Source: an uncultured Flavobacteriaceae bacterium
GTDB lineage: Bacteria > Bacteroidota > Bacteroidia > Flavobacteriales > Flavobacteriaceae
NCBI GenBank assembly: GCA_937944485.1
Contig: CALDYU010000022.1
Location: 62,001-126,000 of the forward strand
Direction: 5' to 3'
DNA length: 64,000 nt
Shown piece by piece: positions 1 through 7,877 of this stretch; positions within the stretch are counted from its first letter, which is position 1, and each line of letters opens with the position of its first letter. The position numbers and the translations under genes are program-made. Under the pieces are notes generated by a model, which saw only the letters and a program-made list of their open reading frames with translations, was not told the DNA's origin and searched no databases.

Positions 1-209
1 TCACCACCTTCATACGTGTTTACGATTTCAACTAATTGAACCTCGGTACCAAACAAAATACTATCATGAATATATACTGGAATTCCGAAAGTAATCGCCT
101 CATCGCGGCAGTCACGAATTAACTGTTTATAACGCTCTTCAAAGATATGTAAGGGTACCGTTTCACCAGGAAAGAATATGGATTGTAACGGAAACATTGG
201 TAATTTCAT
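1..209 (-). CDS. LON peptidase substrate-binding domain protein (partial, C-terminus off window)
   Basis: The minus-strand frame starts at ATG 209 and runs off the left edge, so only the first 69 residues are visible. They contain the N-terminal signature of the LON substrate-binding domain (LPMFPLQSIFFPGE, then PLHIFEERYKQLI). In stand-alone form this domain occurs without the ATPase or protease part of Lon. It probably binds proteins, but no specific substrate can be inferred. A TACATTTG -7 box on the minus strand (235-228) lies just upstream. The protein is transcribed divergently from lysA. Whether this is the short stand-alone family or full-length Lon cannot be seen, although full-length Lon usually has a longer N-terminus. 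Confidence 0.8.
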   Translation of the reverse strand, partial: MKLPMFPLQSIFFPGETVPLHIFEERYKQLIRDCRDEAITFGIPVYIHDSILFGTEVQLVEIVNTYEGG

Positions 210-328
210 GGGACATTGCTTTTAACCCAAATGTACAATTCCGAAGGTTTATGTCCAAGCCGCTTGAAACAAATGATTTGTTGTAAATAAAACAAATTGT
301 TTTAAAATTCATATTTGCCGCTATTTTT

Positions 329-359
329 TTTGTCTGTGCACCCAAGTGTTTTAGCTTTG
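329..359 (+). promoter_or_regulatory. Bacteroidota-type promoter of lysA
   Basis: A -33 TTTG (329-332) and a -7 TAGCTTTG (352-359) are separated by 19 nt, the standard spacing for the Bacteroidota primary sigma factor. Transcription would start about 15 nt before the lysA ATG at 382. Confidence 0.6.
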
Positions 360-381
360 CTTTAAAGTGTATTGATATATT

Positions 382-1623
382 ATGAAGAATTCTGATTTAC
401 TAAAAATTGCAAAAACATACGGCGATCCAGTTTATGTTTACGAGTCTAAAAAAATTATATCGCAATACAATCGATTAACAAAGGCCTTCGGCGGGGTGAA
501 AAAGTTAAAATTAAACTATGCCGCTAAAGCCCTTTCTAATCTGGCAATTTTAAAATTGATGAATAGTTTAGGAAGTGGACTTGATACCGTTTCTATACAA
601 GAGGTACAACTCGGTTTATTGGCAGGCTTCAAGCCAGAAGATATTATTTTTACTCCAAATGGGGTATCTCTCGAAGAATTAGAAGAAGCTTCTAAACTTG
701 GTGTGCGTATTAATATTGACAATCTCTCTTTACTCGAACAGTTCGGAAGTAAGCATGCTGACATTCCCGTTTGTATACGTATTAATCCGCATGTTATGGC
801 GGGGGGCAATTCGAATATATCTGTGGGCCACATCGATTCTAAATTTGGAATTAGCATACATCAAATCCCCCACTTACTTCGTATTGTTGATTTAACTCAG
901 ATGAACATTAACGGTATTCACATGCATACGGGCAGTGATATTCTTGATATAGATGTGTTTTTATACGCTTCCGAAATTCTTTTTGAAACCGCCAAAAACT
1001 TTTCAAAACTAGATTTCATAGACTTCGGCAGTGGCTTTAAAGTGCCCTATAAAACAGGGGATATAGAAACGAATGTAGAAGAACTTGGCAAAAAACTTAG
1101 CAAACGTTTTAACGAATTTTGCAAAGATTATGGTAAAGACCTCACCTTAGCTTTTGAACCTGGTAAATTTTTAGTTAGTGAAGCTGGGCATTTCTTAGCT
1201 CGAGTTAATGTTGTAAAACAAACGACTTCAACGGTGTTTGCAAGTATAGATTCTGGTTTCAATCATCTAATTCGACCTATGCTTTATGGTGCCGAACATG
1301 CTATTGTTAACATTTCTAATGAAAAAGGTCGTGAACGTTATTATTCCGTTGTGGGCTACATCTGCGAAACAGATACCTTCGCAAGTAATCGCAGAATAAA
1401 TGAAATTACCGAAGGGGACATCTTGTGCTTTAAAAATGCAGGGGCCTATTGTTTCACCATGGCCAGCAACTATAACTCAAGGTTCAGGCCTCCAGAAGTA
1501 TTATGGCATGACGGCCAAGCTATTTTAATTCGTGAACGCGAGAACTTTGATGATTTAATTAAACATCAAGTCGATGTGCACGATTTATTTGTCCCCATAA
1601 AGACCACAGCAAAGGTTAAGTAA
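382..1623 (+). CDS. lysA: Diaminopimelate decarboxylase
   Basis: PLP enzyme that decarboxylates meso-diaminopimelate to L-lysine, the last step of lysine synthesis, in the cytoplasm. The 413 residues match the family length. The fold-type III barrel carries the PLP lysine at K49 (NYAAKAL), the HMHTGSDI motif, the glycine-rich phosphate loop GSGFKVPY, and EPGKF near residue 259. The C-terminal CFTMASNYNSRFRPPEV contributes to the active site across the dimer. The ATG at 382 follows a good promoter. The gene is apparently monocistronic, followed after 76 nt by a secreted thioredoxin. Confidence 0.95.
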   Translation: MKNSDLLKIAKTYGDPVYVYESKKIISQYNRLTKAFGGVKKLKLNYAAKALSNLAILKLMNSLGSGLDTVSIQEVQLGLLAGFKPEDIIFTPNGVSLEELEEASKLGVRINIDNLSLLEQFGSKHADIPVCIRINPHVMAGGNSNISVGHIDSKFGISIHQIPHLLRIVDLTQMNINGIHMHTGSDILDIDVFLYASEILFETAKNFSKLDFIDFGSGFKVPYKTGDIETNVEELGKKLSKRFNEFCKDYGKDLTLAFEPGKFLVSEAGHFLARVNVVKQTTSTVFASIDSGFNHLIRPMLYGAEHAIVNISNEKGRERYYSVVGYICETDTFASNRRINEITEGDILCFKNAGAYCFTMASNYNSRFRPPEVLWHDGQAILIRERENFDDLIKHQVDVHDLFVPIKTTAKVK

Positions 1624-1699
1624 TGGCATTAAAATAAAGATTGTGGAATTTCGTTAGTTTTGGTATAGTCTTTGGACTAAAACAGAAAAATAGCTTCTC

Positions 1700-2233
1700 A
1701 TGAAAACAAGCGGTACTAAATCAACTGCCTTTATTTTATTTTTATTCTTTTCGCTGTTCGCGAATACTATTGTAGCTCAAGAGGTTAATTGGTTAACCTG
1801 GAATGAGGCTGCAGAATTGGTTGCTAGTGATAAAAATCCGAAGAAAATATTCATTGATGTCTACACCGATTGGTGCGGATGGTGCAAAAAAATGGATAAA
1901 GACACTTTTCAAAATGCCGAGGTTGCAGCCTATATGGAAGCTAACTTTTATATGGTTAAATTAGATGGGGAAGGAAAAGAACCGATTGAATTCAAAGGAA
2001 AAACTTTCAAATTTGTACCTTCAGGCAGAAACGGATATCATGAGTTTGCAGCCGCTCTAATGAATGGAAAACTAAGTTACCCAACTACTGTGTTTTTAGA
2101 TGAAAATATGGATATGTTATCTCCTGTTCCTGGCTATCAAAAACCAGAACCCTTTTTACAAATTGCGAAGTACTTTGGAGATAATATTTATAAAGAAAAA
2201 GACTGGAAGACCTATACTTCAGAAAGTAAATAA
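1700..2233 (+). CDS. Secreted thioredoxin-like protein (thioredoxin_7/DUF255 type)
   Basis: 177-residue exported protein with an N-terminal signal peptide (about residues 9-26, ending VAQ). A thioredoxin-like domain carries a CGWC redox motif (C59, C62) in the setting YTDWCGWCKKMDKDTF, typical of the Bacteroidota thioredoxin_7/DUF255 proteins. The cis-Pro loop is SYPTTVFLD. It probably acts as a thiol reductase or disulfide handler in the periplasm; the partner is unknown. It stands alone between lysA and a convergent membrane-protein gene, with a bidirectional terminator behind it. Confidence 0.85.
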   Translation: MKTSGTKSTAFILFLFFSLFANTIVAQEVNWLTWNEAAELVASDKNPKKIFIDVYTDWCGWCKKMDKDTFQNAEVAAYMEANFYMVKLDGEGKEPIEFKGKTFKFVPSGRNGYHEFAAALMNGKLSYPTTVFLDENMDMLSPVPGYQKPEPFLQIAKYFGDNIYKEKDWKTYTSESK

Positions 2234-2275
2234 AAAAGTGTTCTTTCTATTTGAAATAAAAAGAACACCCTTTAT
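2231..2275. terminator. Bidirectional terminator
   Basis: A 9-bp stem GTGTTCTTT (2238-2246) / AAAGAACAC (2260-2268) lies between two convergent genes. Read on the minus strand it is followed by six T residues, so it is strongest for the gene ending at 2294. Confidence 0.75.
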
Positions 2276-2293
2276 AAATTTTATCGAATCTAA

Positions 2294-3067
2294 TTAATCT
2301 GACCCTGTTGGTTTTAGTTCAGTGTCTACTTCTAATGCTTTTGCTTTTTTCGCTCTACCCTCACAACGGTCACATAAATCGGTAATCTTTTTCAATTCTC
2401 TAGCTTTCGCTACCGTACCTTGAAAAATTTCATTGGTCCGTTTTCCATTGATATAGCCACAATCTTGAAACAAGTGATAACTTCTTCCAGAAGGCGTCCA
2501 ATACACACTATTAACCCCATCATTCAATAACTCCACTTGCTTGGTTTGTTCCGTATATTGCTCAACCGATGCTGGGTTAAACTCGGTTCCCGTTAATCCG
2601 GCCGCAGCAAGAGCAGCAATAGCTACTGTACCTAAAATTCCTTTTTGTTTAAAACTCAAATTCTTGTTTGTAAAAATGAGAATAACCATAGGAAGAAAAG
2701 CGAGTACACTAATAATCATACCCAATTGATTCTGCACAAAGAACTTAAACTTGTTTTTCTCTGAAGCAGGGTCTAAGCGGTTTGCCTTTTTCCATAAGAT
2801 GTTTCCGACGATTGCAAAAATAAGTGCCACAACAATCAAACCAATCATCCAGACCATATTGACTGGTACTTCTTGCAATTTAAAATAGGCCCATACTTGA
2901 CAACCTATTGCAACAAGCCAGCCTATAATTGCTATAACTCTAAACGTGGTTGCTTTTGATTTACTTTCTGGTGTCGGCTGCCATGTTGCACCATTTTCTC
3001 CGGTTGATGTTGCGACTGAATCGTCAACAATTTTTGTGATTTTTTTTGAAGATTTTCCGTTTGCCAT
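2294..3067 (-). CDS. Multi-pass membrane protein with C-terminal Cys/His motif
   Basis: 257 residues. A charged N-terminal stretch of about 45 residues is followed by four hydrophobic segments (roughly residues 45-65, 75-93, 110-135 and 143-160). A soluble tail contains SGRSYHLFQDCGYI and, about 25 residues later, LCDRCEG. The H-x4-C ... C-x2-C arrangement resembles Ada-type zinc-binding modules often appended to other proteins. I do not recognise a named family and propose no enzyme activity. The start ATG at 3067 is the only sensible one. The gene is single, and downstream of guaB on the same strand by 126 nt. Confidence 0.75.
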   Translation of the reverse strand: MANGKSSKKITKIVDDSVATSTGENGATWQPTPESKSKATTFRVIAIIGWLVAIGCQVWAYFKLQEVPVNMVWMIGLIVVALIFAIVGNILWKKANRLDPASEKNKFKFFVQNQLGMIISVLAFLPMVILIFTNKNLSFKQKGILGTVAIAALAAAGLTGTEFNPASVEQYTEQTKQVELLNDGVNSVYWTPSGRSYHLFQDCGYINGKRTNEIFQGTVAKARELKKITDLCDRCEGRAKKAKALEVDTELKPTGSD

Positions 3068-3193
3068 TTCTTTAAGGGGTTTGGTTTAAGCAATTCGAAG
3101 ATAACAATTAATTATATAACCTATTCACTTACAGGTCATTTCGATGTATCTATGAGGAGTCACTAGAGTGAAATAAAAATGCTTAGAAAATAA

Positions 3194-4666
3194 TTATCTG
3201 CTATAATTAGGTGACTCTTTGGTAATCGTCACATCGTGCGGATGACTCTCATTAATTCCGCTTGCTGTGATTTTCACAAAACGGCCTTTATCTTGAAGTG
3301 TTGCGATGTCTTTCGCACCACAGTATCCCATACCAGCTCTGAGTCCGCCAACAAATTGATGAATGCTTTCAAACAATTCCCCTTTATAAGGTACACGACC
3401 CACAATTCCTTCAGGAACTAATTTCTTAATATCATCTTCAACATCTTGAAAATAACGATCTTTAGAACCTTGTTTCATGGCTTCAACGGAACCCATACCA
3501 CGGTATGATTTGAATTTTCGTCCTTCGTAAATAATTGTTTCTCCAGGAGATTCTTTTGTTCCTGCTAACAACGACCCTAACATCACGGTATCGGCTCCTG
3601 CAGCAATGGCTTTTGGTATATCACCTGTGTACCGAATACCACCATCAGCAATTACAGGCACTCCGCTTCCTTTGATAGCAGCTGACACTTCTAATACAGC
3701 AGAAAATTGTGGAAAACCAACTCCCGCTACTACTCTTGTTGTACATATTGACCCAGGACCAATTCCAACTTTAACAGCATCTGCTCCTGCTTCCACTAAA
3801 TATTTAGCGGCTTCGCCGGTTGCAATATTTCCAACTATTACTTCAAGCTTAGGAAATTTTTGCTTTACTTCTTTTAAGACAGCAACCACGCCTTTCGTAT
3901 GGCCGTGTGCCGTATCGATGACCACAGCATCCACTCCTGCATTGACCAAAGCCTCTGCTCTAGCAACAGCATCACCCGTAACACCCAAGGCCGCTGCAAC
4001 ACGAAGTCTACCGTATTGGTCTTTATTGGCAATTGGTTTCTGCGTCAATTTAGTAATATCGCGAAAAGTAATTAGGCCAATTAATTTATTGTCAGGATCA
4101 ACTACCGGAAGTTTTTCAATCTTATGCGCTTGCAATATATCTTCAGCTTCGGTTAGTGAAGTTCCTTCAGCAGCCGTAACCAAATTTTCAGAGGTCATCA
4201 CCTCGGCAATTGGTCTTTCATTATTCTTTTCGAAGCGTAAATCACGATTGGTAACAATACCAATCAACTTGCCTTCATCATCAACTATAGGTATACCACC
4301 AATACGATGCTCTTTCATGTTTGCTTTCGCATCACTCACCTTTGAATCTATAGGCATTGTAACGGGATCCATGATCATTCCGCTCTCGGCGCGTTTCACC
4401 TTTCGCACTTTCATCGCCTGTTGTTCAATGGTCATGTTTTTATGAAGCACTCCAATACCCCCTTCTTGAGCTATAGCAATCGCCATACGAGATTCTGTGA
4501 CCGTATCCATAGCAGCAGATACAATAGGAACATTAATGGTAATATTACGCGTAAATTTTGCTTGAATATTCACTTCTCGAGGAAGTACTTCTGAAAAGGC
4601 AGGAACTAAGAGTACGTCATCATAAGTAAGACCTTCTCCAACAATTTTATCAAGATGAGCTTGCAT
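3194..4666 (-). CDS. guaB: Inosine-5'-monophosphate dehydrogenase
   Basis: Oxidises IMP to XMP with NAD+, the committed step of guanine nucleotide synthesis. The 490 residues are full length. The TIM barrel ([11 protein letters not shown] at the start) is interrupted by two CBS domains at about residues 95-205. The catalytic cysteine is C308 in GPGSICTTR. The flap and K+ site region ([13 protein letters not shown]) is present, as is the [12 protein letters not shown] motif near the C-terminus. A TACATTTG -7 box precedes the ATG. The CBS pair is expected to bind adenine/guanine nucleotides for allosteric control, as known for the family. Confidence 0.97.
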   Translation of the reverse strand: MQAHLDKIVGEGLTYDDVLLVPAFSEVLPREVNIQAKFTRNITINVPIVSAAMDTVTESRMAIAIAQEGGIGVLHKNMTIEQQAMKVRKVKRAESGMIMDPVTMPIDSKVSDAKANMKEHRIGGIPIVDDEGKLIGIVTNRDLRFEKNNERPIAEVMTSENLVTAAEGTSLTEAEDILQAHKIEKLPVVDPDNKLIGLITFRDITKLTQKPIANKDQYGRLRVAAALGVTGDAVARAEALVNAGVDAVVIDTAHGHTKGVVAVLKEVKQKFPKLEVIVGNIATGEAAKYLVEAGADAVKVGIGPGSICTTRVVAGVGFPQFSAVLEVSAAIKGSGVPVIADGGIRYTGDIPKAIAAGADTVMLGSLLAGTKESPGETIIYEGRKFKSYRGMGSVEAMKQGSKDRYFQDVEDDIKKLVPEGIVGRVPYKGELFESIHQFVGGLRAGMGYCGAKDIATLQDKGRFVKITASGINESHPHDVTITKESPNYSR

Positions 4667-4689
4667 AGCAATTAAGGATTAATTGCGTG

Positions 4690-4697
4690 CAAATGTA
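4690..4697 (-). promoter_or_regulatory. -7 element upstream of guaB
   Basis: TACATTTG on the minus strand, 24 nt before the guaB ATG. It fits the TAnnTTTG consensus; no clear TTTG -33 is visible. Confidence 0.45.
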
Positions 4698-4793
4698 GGC
4701 ATTTTTATTGGGATAAAAGGGAAAATAAAAAAGACCGTCGTACAGTATAGAATATAGCACAAAGACCGCTATAATTCTTAATATGAATATAAT

Positions 4794-5297
4794 TTACTGT
4801 GGTCGTTGCATTGGTTGTAAACAGAGCTGATACAAAACCAATAGCGCAGAAATTGTAAAAGTCGCGGTCATTAAAAATCCGGACAAAACAACCACATATT
4901 TCATCCATAGAATACCTGTCCACAAAAAATAAATTCCGCCGAAAGTCAGTATTACGGAAACAAAAGGTTCAATAGTCAAAAAAAGCTTTAATTTTTTAGA
5001 GCCTTTTGTCAGCCATACCAAGCCACCCAATAAAAAGAAAATAAAAGACATGGAGAGAATGTGCGTATGCACAATAGTTAGCATTTCTCGCTCACTTTTT
5101 TTGAATTTCATAACAGGCGCATCTTCATCGTCTTCATTGCCATTATAATTCTCAACAATTCCGTTAGGTGAAGTTGTACTTGTTTCCGAAACGAATAATA
5201 GACCCGTAAAAAACCCTATGGATAAAATGATGACAAAGGCCGCAATAAAAAATTTTATTTCCTTCGGAAAAGAAAGCAAAAGCCCATTGTATTGCAT
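4794..5297 (-). CDS. Four-TM membrane protein coupled to FMN-binding protein
   Basis: 167 residues with hydrophobic segments at about 15-36, 73-95, 105-126 and 133-155. The first periplasmic loop is acidic (EDDEDAP). H77 and H79 in TIVHTHILSMS sit at the start of the second membrane segment. Its ATG overlaps the stop of the FMN-binding gene by one base (TAATG), so the two are very likely translated together. I do not recognise a characterised family. By position it could anchor the flavoprotein or hand electrons to it, and the paired histidines could bind a cofactor; both are inferences. Confidence 0.75.
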   Translation of the reverse strand: MQYNGLLLSFPKEIKFFIAAFVIILSIGFFTGLLFVSETSTTSPNGIVENYNGNEDDEDAPVMKFKKSEREMLTIVHTHILSMSFIFFLLGGLVWLTKGSKKLKLFLTIEPFVSVILTFGGIYFLWTGILWMKYVVVLSGFLMTATFTISALLVLYQLCLQPMQRPQ

Positions 5298-5833
5298 TAC
5301 AAGGCCTTTTTTGATTGAAGAATTTCAATGGTTTGCAATAAATCATCCATAGCATTAGTCATTGAACGCACTGAAATTGTAGCTCCAGCAATTCCATCAA
5401 TATTTTTTTCGTGATCGACTCGGTCACCGCCAGTTTTACCAATAAATTGTTTCAGCCATCTTTTACTACCAATCTCACCACCGTATTCTTCTCTGTAGAT
5501 TAGCACCTTAGAATGCTTTACTTTTAAATGACTATCAAAAACAACTAGATAATCAAACTTCGCTGTCTTACTTGGGGCTTTATCTACAAAAGCGTAACCC
5601 AAAAATTCGTCGTTTTGAGTGAGGCGGTAAAAATTATCTACATTCAATTGTGTGGGAAGTTCATTATTCAATTCTTCAGATATGTTGACGGCGTGCATTT
5701 GAAAGCTTTCAATTTCAAAGGCTTTCTGAACTTCTTTTGTTACTTTTTTTTGAACATTTTTGGGGAGCCCAAAACTAAAAAGCCCTAATGCAACCAAAAG
5801 CGTAAAACCAATAAGCTTTGATTTATAAAACAT
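5297..5833 (-). CDS. Exported FMN-binding domain protein
   Basis: The ATG at 5833 (178 residues) is preferred over a TTG two codons upstream. It has a signal peptide or anchor (about residues 6-23). The C-terminal FMN_bind domain ends in the covalent-flavinylation motif AGATIS with acceptor threonine T152. In this family ApbE attaches FMN through phosphoester linkage to that threonine, outside the cytoplasmic membrane. It is translationally coupled to the 4-TM protein and follows a porin gene whose terminator separates the transcripts. An operator-like palindrome (5849-5865) and a TACATTTG -7 box lie directly upstream, leaving almost no 5' leader. The likely role is an envelope electron carrier; the electron donor is unknown. 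Confidence 0.85.
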   Translation of the reverse strand: MFYKSKLIGFTLLVALGLFSFGLPKNVQKKVTKEVQKAFEIESFQMHAVNISEELNNELPTQLNVDNFYRLTQNDEFLGYAFVDKAPSKTAKFDYLVVFDSHLKVKHSKVLIYREEYGGEIGSKRWLKQFIGKTGGDRVDHEKNIDGIAGATISVRSMTNAMDDLLQTIEILQSKKAL

Positions 5834-5836
5834 ATG

Positions 5837-5844
5837 CAAATGTA
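5837..5844 (-). promoter_or_regulatory. -7 element for the FMN-binding operon
   Basis: TACATTTG on the minus strand ends only 3 nt before the ATG at 5833, implying a leaderless or nearly leaderless mRNA. The same TAATACATTTG string recurs at 7317-7327 in front of the 7370 gene. Confidence 0.5.
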
Positions 5845-5848
5845 TTAA

Positions 5849-5865
5849 TTTAGAATCAATCTCAA
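5849..5865 (-). promoter_or_regulatory. Operator-like palindrome, site 1
   Basis: The minus-strand 17-mer TTGAGATTGATTCTAAA matches the 7294-7310 site at 14 of 17 positions. Both approximate the palindrome TTTAGAwTnAwTCTAAA. It sits immediately upstream of the -7 box, a position expected for a repressor. The form recalls Fur or DtxR-family metal-regulator boxes, but the regulator is inferred only. Confidence 0.5.
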
Positions 5866-5875
5866 TAAGTTAATT

Positions 5876-5902
5876 ACTAAAAAAGCCCTTAAAAAGGGCT
5901 TT
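5876..5902 (-). terminator. Terminator after the porin gene
   Basis: A 9-bp stem AAAGCCCTT / AAGGGCTTT with a 3-nt loop; on the minus strand the hairpin runs into six T residues. It separates the porin transcript from the FMN-binding operon. Confidence 0.8.
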
Positions 5903-5916
5903 AAAAACATTGCTTA

Positions 5917-7101
5917 TTAGAACCAGACGCCGATACCGAAATTTAGTCTATCCTTTGTATCAGTATCAGAGGCATTTGTACGAAATTGATAATCACCTTT
6001 TACAACCACCCCCGGCGCAATATGATAGGTCAACCCAGTAGTTAAGTCAGTTCGGTCGAAGGCTTCATTCGCAATTAAATCACCTGCTGTATCTGCATGC
6101 GTATTGAATTTTTCATACCGCGCGAAAGCGAATAATTTTTGTTTTTGCGTAAGTGGTAAAAGATTATATGCTCCTTCAACGTAAAAACCTCGTAAAGTGC
6201 TACCCAAATCTCTACCTGTTAAATTATTATAAAGGTCAGTATCAGAAAGCGAAGCATTCACAAATTGACCTCTAGCCGTAAAACGTTGATAGGCATAACG
6301 CGCATCTATGCCAATCATACTAATGCCAATGTTTGCTCCTTCAAGTTCTTCAACATCATCTTCAGCTTGCGTTTTCCCAAAATAACCAGAAAGACCAAGT
6401 CGTAAACCAGGTATACCGTAATAATCTAGCTTAGCCGATAAAGTAGGACTATCAATCGTCGATCTAATTGCTTTTTGACGCCCACTTCGCAGTCCGTTTG
6501 AGCCTTTCAAAATTCCTGAAACACCACCTTCACCATTGGCCTCCGTAGATTTGAATCCATTAAAAACATAAGCCTGATACCCTAAAGAAATATCATTGAA
6601 TCTCCCAGTGACTCCGATACCAATTTCACGCCAAGTGGTTGGTATAATAACATTGTCCATCGCCGGTCGTTCCGTACCATTAAAAGTTGTTGGTTCGTGA
6701 AATTCATTGACAATCCCCATTGGTACAAGCATCAAGCCACCGCGGAGGCTGACATTACTACCAACGGCATAGTTAACGAAGGCTTGTTCAACAAATACTT
6801 CTTCTACATGTTCGAATTCTACTTCAGTAACGAATTGCGTTTTTTCATTAAACCGATACCCGAATAATAATACCAAGCGTTGAATATCAAGTTCACCATT
6901 ATCGCCTTCAGGCTGATTATAAAGCATTTCACCATAGGCGCCCACGGTAACTGCAGAACCATAATTACCAGAAAGCAAACGTTGAGCAGCATTTAATTGT
7001 GTTTGCGGCAATAAAGAAATGGAATCCGTCTTTGTTTGAGAAAAGCCTAATACGCTAATAAGTAGTAAAAAAGAAACAGATAAAAAGAGTTGTTTTGACA
7101 T
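5917..7101 (-). CDS. Outer-membrane porin (phosphate-selective porin O/P-like)
   Basis: 394 residues with a signal peptide (residues 1-21, ending GFSQ). The rest is alternating beta-strand sequence rich in aromatic-flanked strands, and the chain ends in a C-terminal phenylalanine (GVWF), as expected for a Bam-inserted barrel. The strand pattern GYRFNEKTQFVTEVEFEHVE and the closing KGDYQFRTN resemble OprO/P-like porins of Bacteroidota. The substrate cannot be read from sequence. The promoter (7176-7146, minus) is bracketed by two inverted copies of a 22-bp operator-like sequence, so expression is probably tightly controlled. It is the first gene of the envelope redox locus and has its own terminator. 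Confidence 0.8.
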   Translation of the reverse strand: MSKQLFLSVSFLLLISVLGFSQTKTDSISLLPQTQLNAAQRLLSGNYGSAVTVGAYGEMLYNQPEGDNGELDIQRLVLLFGYRFNEKTQFVTEVEFEHVEEVFVEQAFVNYAVGSNVSLRGGLMLVPMGIVNEFHEPTTFNGTERPAMDNVIIPTTWREIGIGVTGRFNDISLGYQAYVFNGFKSTEANGEGGVSGILKGSNGLRSGRQKAIRSTIDSPTLSAKLDYYGIPGLRLGLSGYFGKTQAEDDVEELEGANIGISMIGIDARYAYQRFTARGQFVNASLSDTDLYNNLTGRDLGSTLRGFYVEGAYNLLPLTQKQKLFAFARYEKFNTHADTAGDLIANEAFDRTDLTTGLTYHIAPGVVVKGDYQFRTNASDTDTKDRLNFGIGVWF

Positions 7102-7106
7102 TATTC

Positions 7107-7128
7107 TTATTTAGATTTAATATAAATA
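7107..7128. promoter_or_regulatory. Operator-like repeat, site 2 (in porin 5' leader)
   Basis: A 22-bp sequence with core TTTAGATTTAATATAAA. It is the exact inverted copy of 7180-7201 and lies 5 bp before the porin ATG, in the transcribed leader. The core fits the TTTAGAwTnAwTCTAAA-like motif of sites 1 and 4 loosely. Confidence 0.55.
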
Positions 7129-7145
7129 GTTTGTTTTTTCAAATG

Positions 7146-7176
7146 CAAATTTAAACTCAAAATTGAATTTTACAAA
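7146..7176 (-). promoter_or_regulatory. Promoter of the porin gene
   Basis: On the minus strand a -33 TTTG (7176-7173), a 19-nt spacer and a -7 TAAATTTG (7153-7146). It lies between operator-like sites 2 and 3. Confidence 0.6.
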
Positions 7177-7179
7177 TTT

Positions 7180-7201
7180 TATTTATATTAAATCTAAATA
7201 A
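7180..7201. promoter_or_regulatory. Operator-like repeat, site 3 (upstream of porin -33)
   Basis: Perfect 22-bp inverted copy of 7107-7128, immediately upstream of the porin -33 box. The centres of the two copies are 73 bp apart, close to seven helical turns, which would suit binding by one regulator on the same DNA face. Confidence 0.55.
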
Positions 7202-7293
7202 ATATAAACATATAATGACCAACCAATTTTATGACTTGAATAGTCTATTGATTATCAAGAAATAAAAAATATTTTTATACAAAATATTTTTTA

Positions 7294-7310
7294 TTAAGAA
7301 TCATTCTAAA
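7294..7310 (+). promoter_or_regulatory. Operator-like palindrome, site 4
   Basis: TTAAGAATCATTCTAAA is palindromic at 14 of 17 positions. It sits 9 bp upstream of a TACATTTG -7 box (7320-7327). The arrangement matches that at 5849-5837 on the other strand. Confidence 0.5.
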
Positions 7311-7319
7311 TAATATTAA

Positions 7320-7327
7320 TACATTTG
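7320..7327 (+). promoter_or_regulatory. -7 element for the 7370 gene
   Basis: TACATTTG, preceded by TAATA as at the FMN-binding promoter. It would give a leader of about 37 nt before the ATG at 7370. Confidence 0.45.
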
Positions 7328-7369
7328 GGGTGATTTACAAAATGAAGTTTTAATCTTTAAAAGATAAAG

Positions 7370-7726
7370 ATGCAAGATATACTCCCTATTTATCAGAATA
7401 GCTTTGGCATTGCTTTTCAGTGGAAACGAAATACTGTCAAAAGCATCATGAAAGTACAACTCGTATTTAGAGATACTGGATTACTTTTATCTAAAGAGGA
7501 ACTGACTCAATTTTCAAAAAATATTAAGTATACCCGAGAAAACAGTTCGCTATGTTCTGATTGCGCAGAAAACGAATCATGCAAAGCGCTCTTAATTGAC
7601 TCGCCAGCACCACAAATTACCTTTGCTGTGAACCTGAAAGAACTAAATGGCATTCACGATCTAGTGGAAGGCACCTTGTTCCAAATGAATTTGGACAACT
7701 ATTTGGGTTCACTTTTTCAATCATAA
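7370..7726 (+). CDS. Small Cys-motif protein of unknown function
   Basis: 118 residues from ATG 7370; a later ATG at 7448 would give 92. There is no signal peptide or membrane segment. The centre carries CSDCAENESCKALL (C-x2-C-x6-C), and the C-terminal half resembles the small Bacteroidota cytoplasmic proteins labelled DUF6686, though that assignment is weak. It is divergent from the porin, and its promoter carries an operator shared with the FMN-binding operon. That suggests it belongs to the same regulon, possibly as a metal-binding or redox accessory protein. Confidence 0.65.
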   Translation: MQDILPIYQNSFGIAFQWKRNTVKSIMKVQLVFRDTGLLLSKEELTQFSKNIKYTRENSSLCSDCAENESCKALLIDSPAPQITFAVNLKELNGIHDLVEGTLFQMNLDNYLGSLFQS

Positions 7727-7754
7727 CCGCCAGTCTAACTATACTTAGCTTTTT

Positions 7755-7824
7755 TACTTAGTACTTAAGACTCATTACTTAAGACTTAATACTCATTACT
7801 TTGTACTTAACACTCCATACTGTG
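7755..7824. repeat. Heptameric tandem repeat array (10 units)
   Basis: Ten successive 7-nt units in register, such as TACTTAG, TACTTAA, GACTCAT, TACTTAA and GACTTAA, with consensus nACTtAn. It lies in the gap between the 7370 gene and the minus-strand HMG-CoA lyase gene. There is no coding potential across it. Confidence 0.8.
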
Positions 7825-7877
7825 GCCCTAGAAAATTAAAGAAACATCGGAAGATTACCTATTAAAAAAAGAAGTGC

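Noticed and set aside
3606..4445. 279-codon plus-strand open frame
   Set aside because: It lies entirely antisense to guaB, whose motifs are complete; the long frame is a by-product of guaB codon use.
7755..7824. Possible CRISPR array
   Set aside because: Units are 7 nt with no spacers and no cas genes; it is a short tandem repeat.
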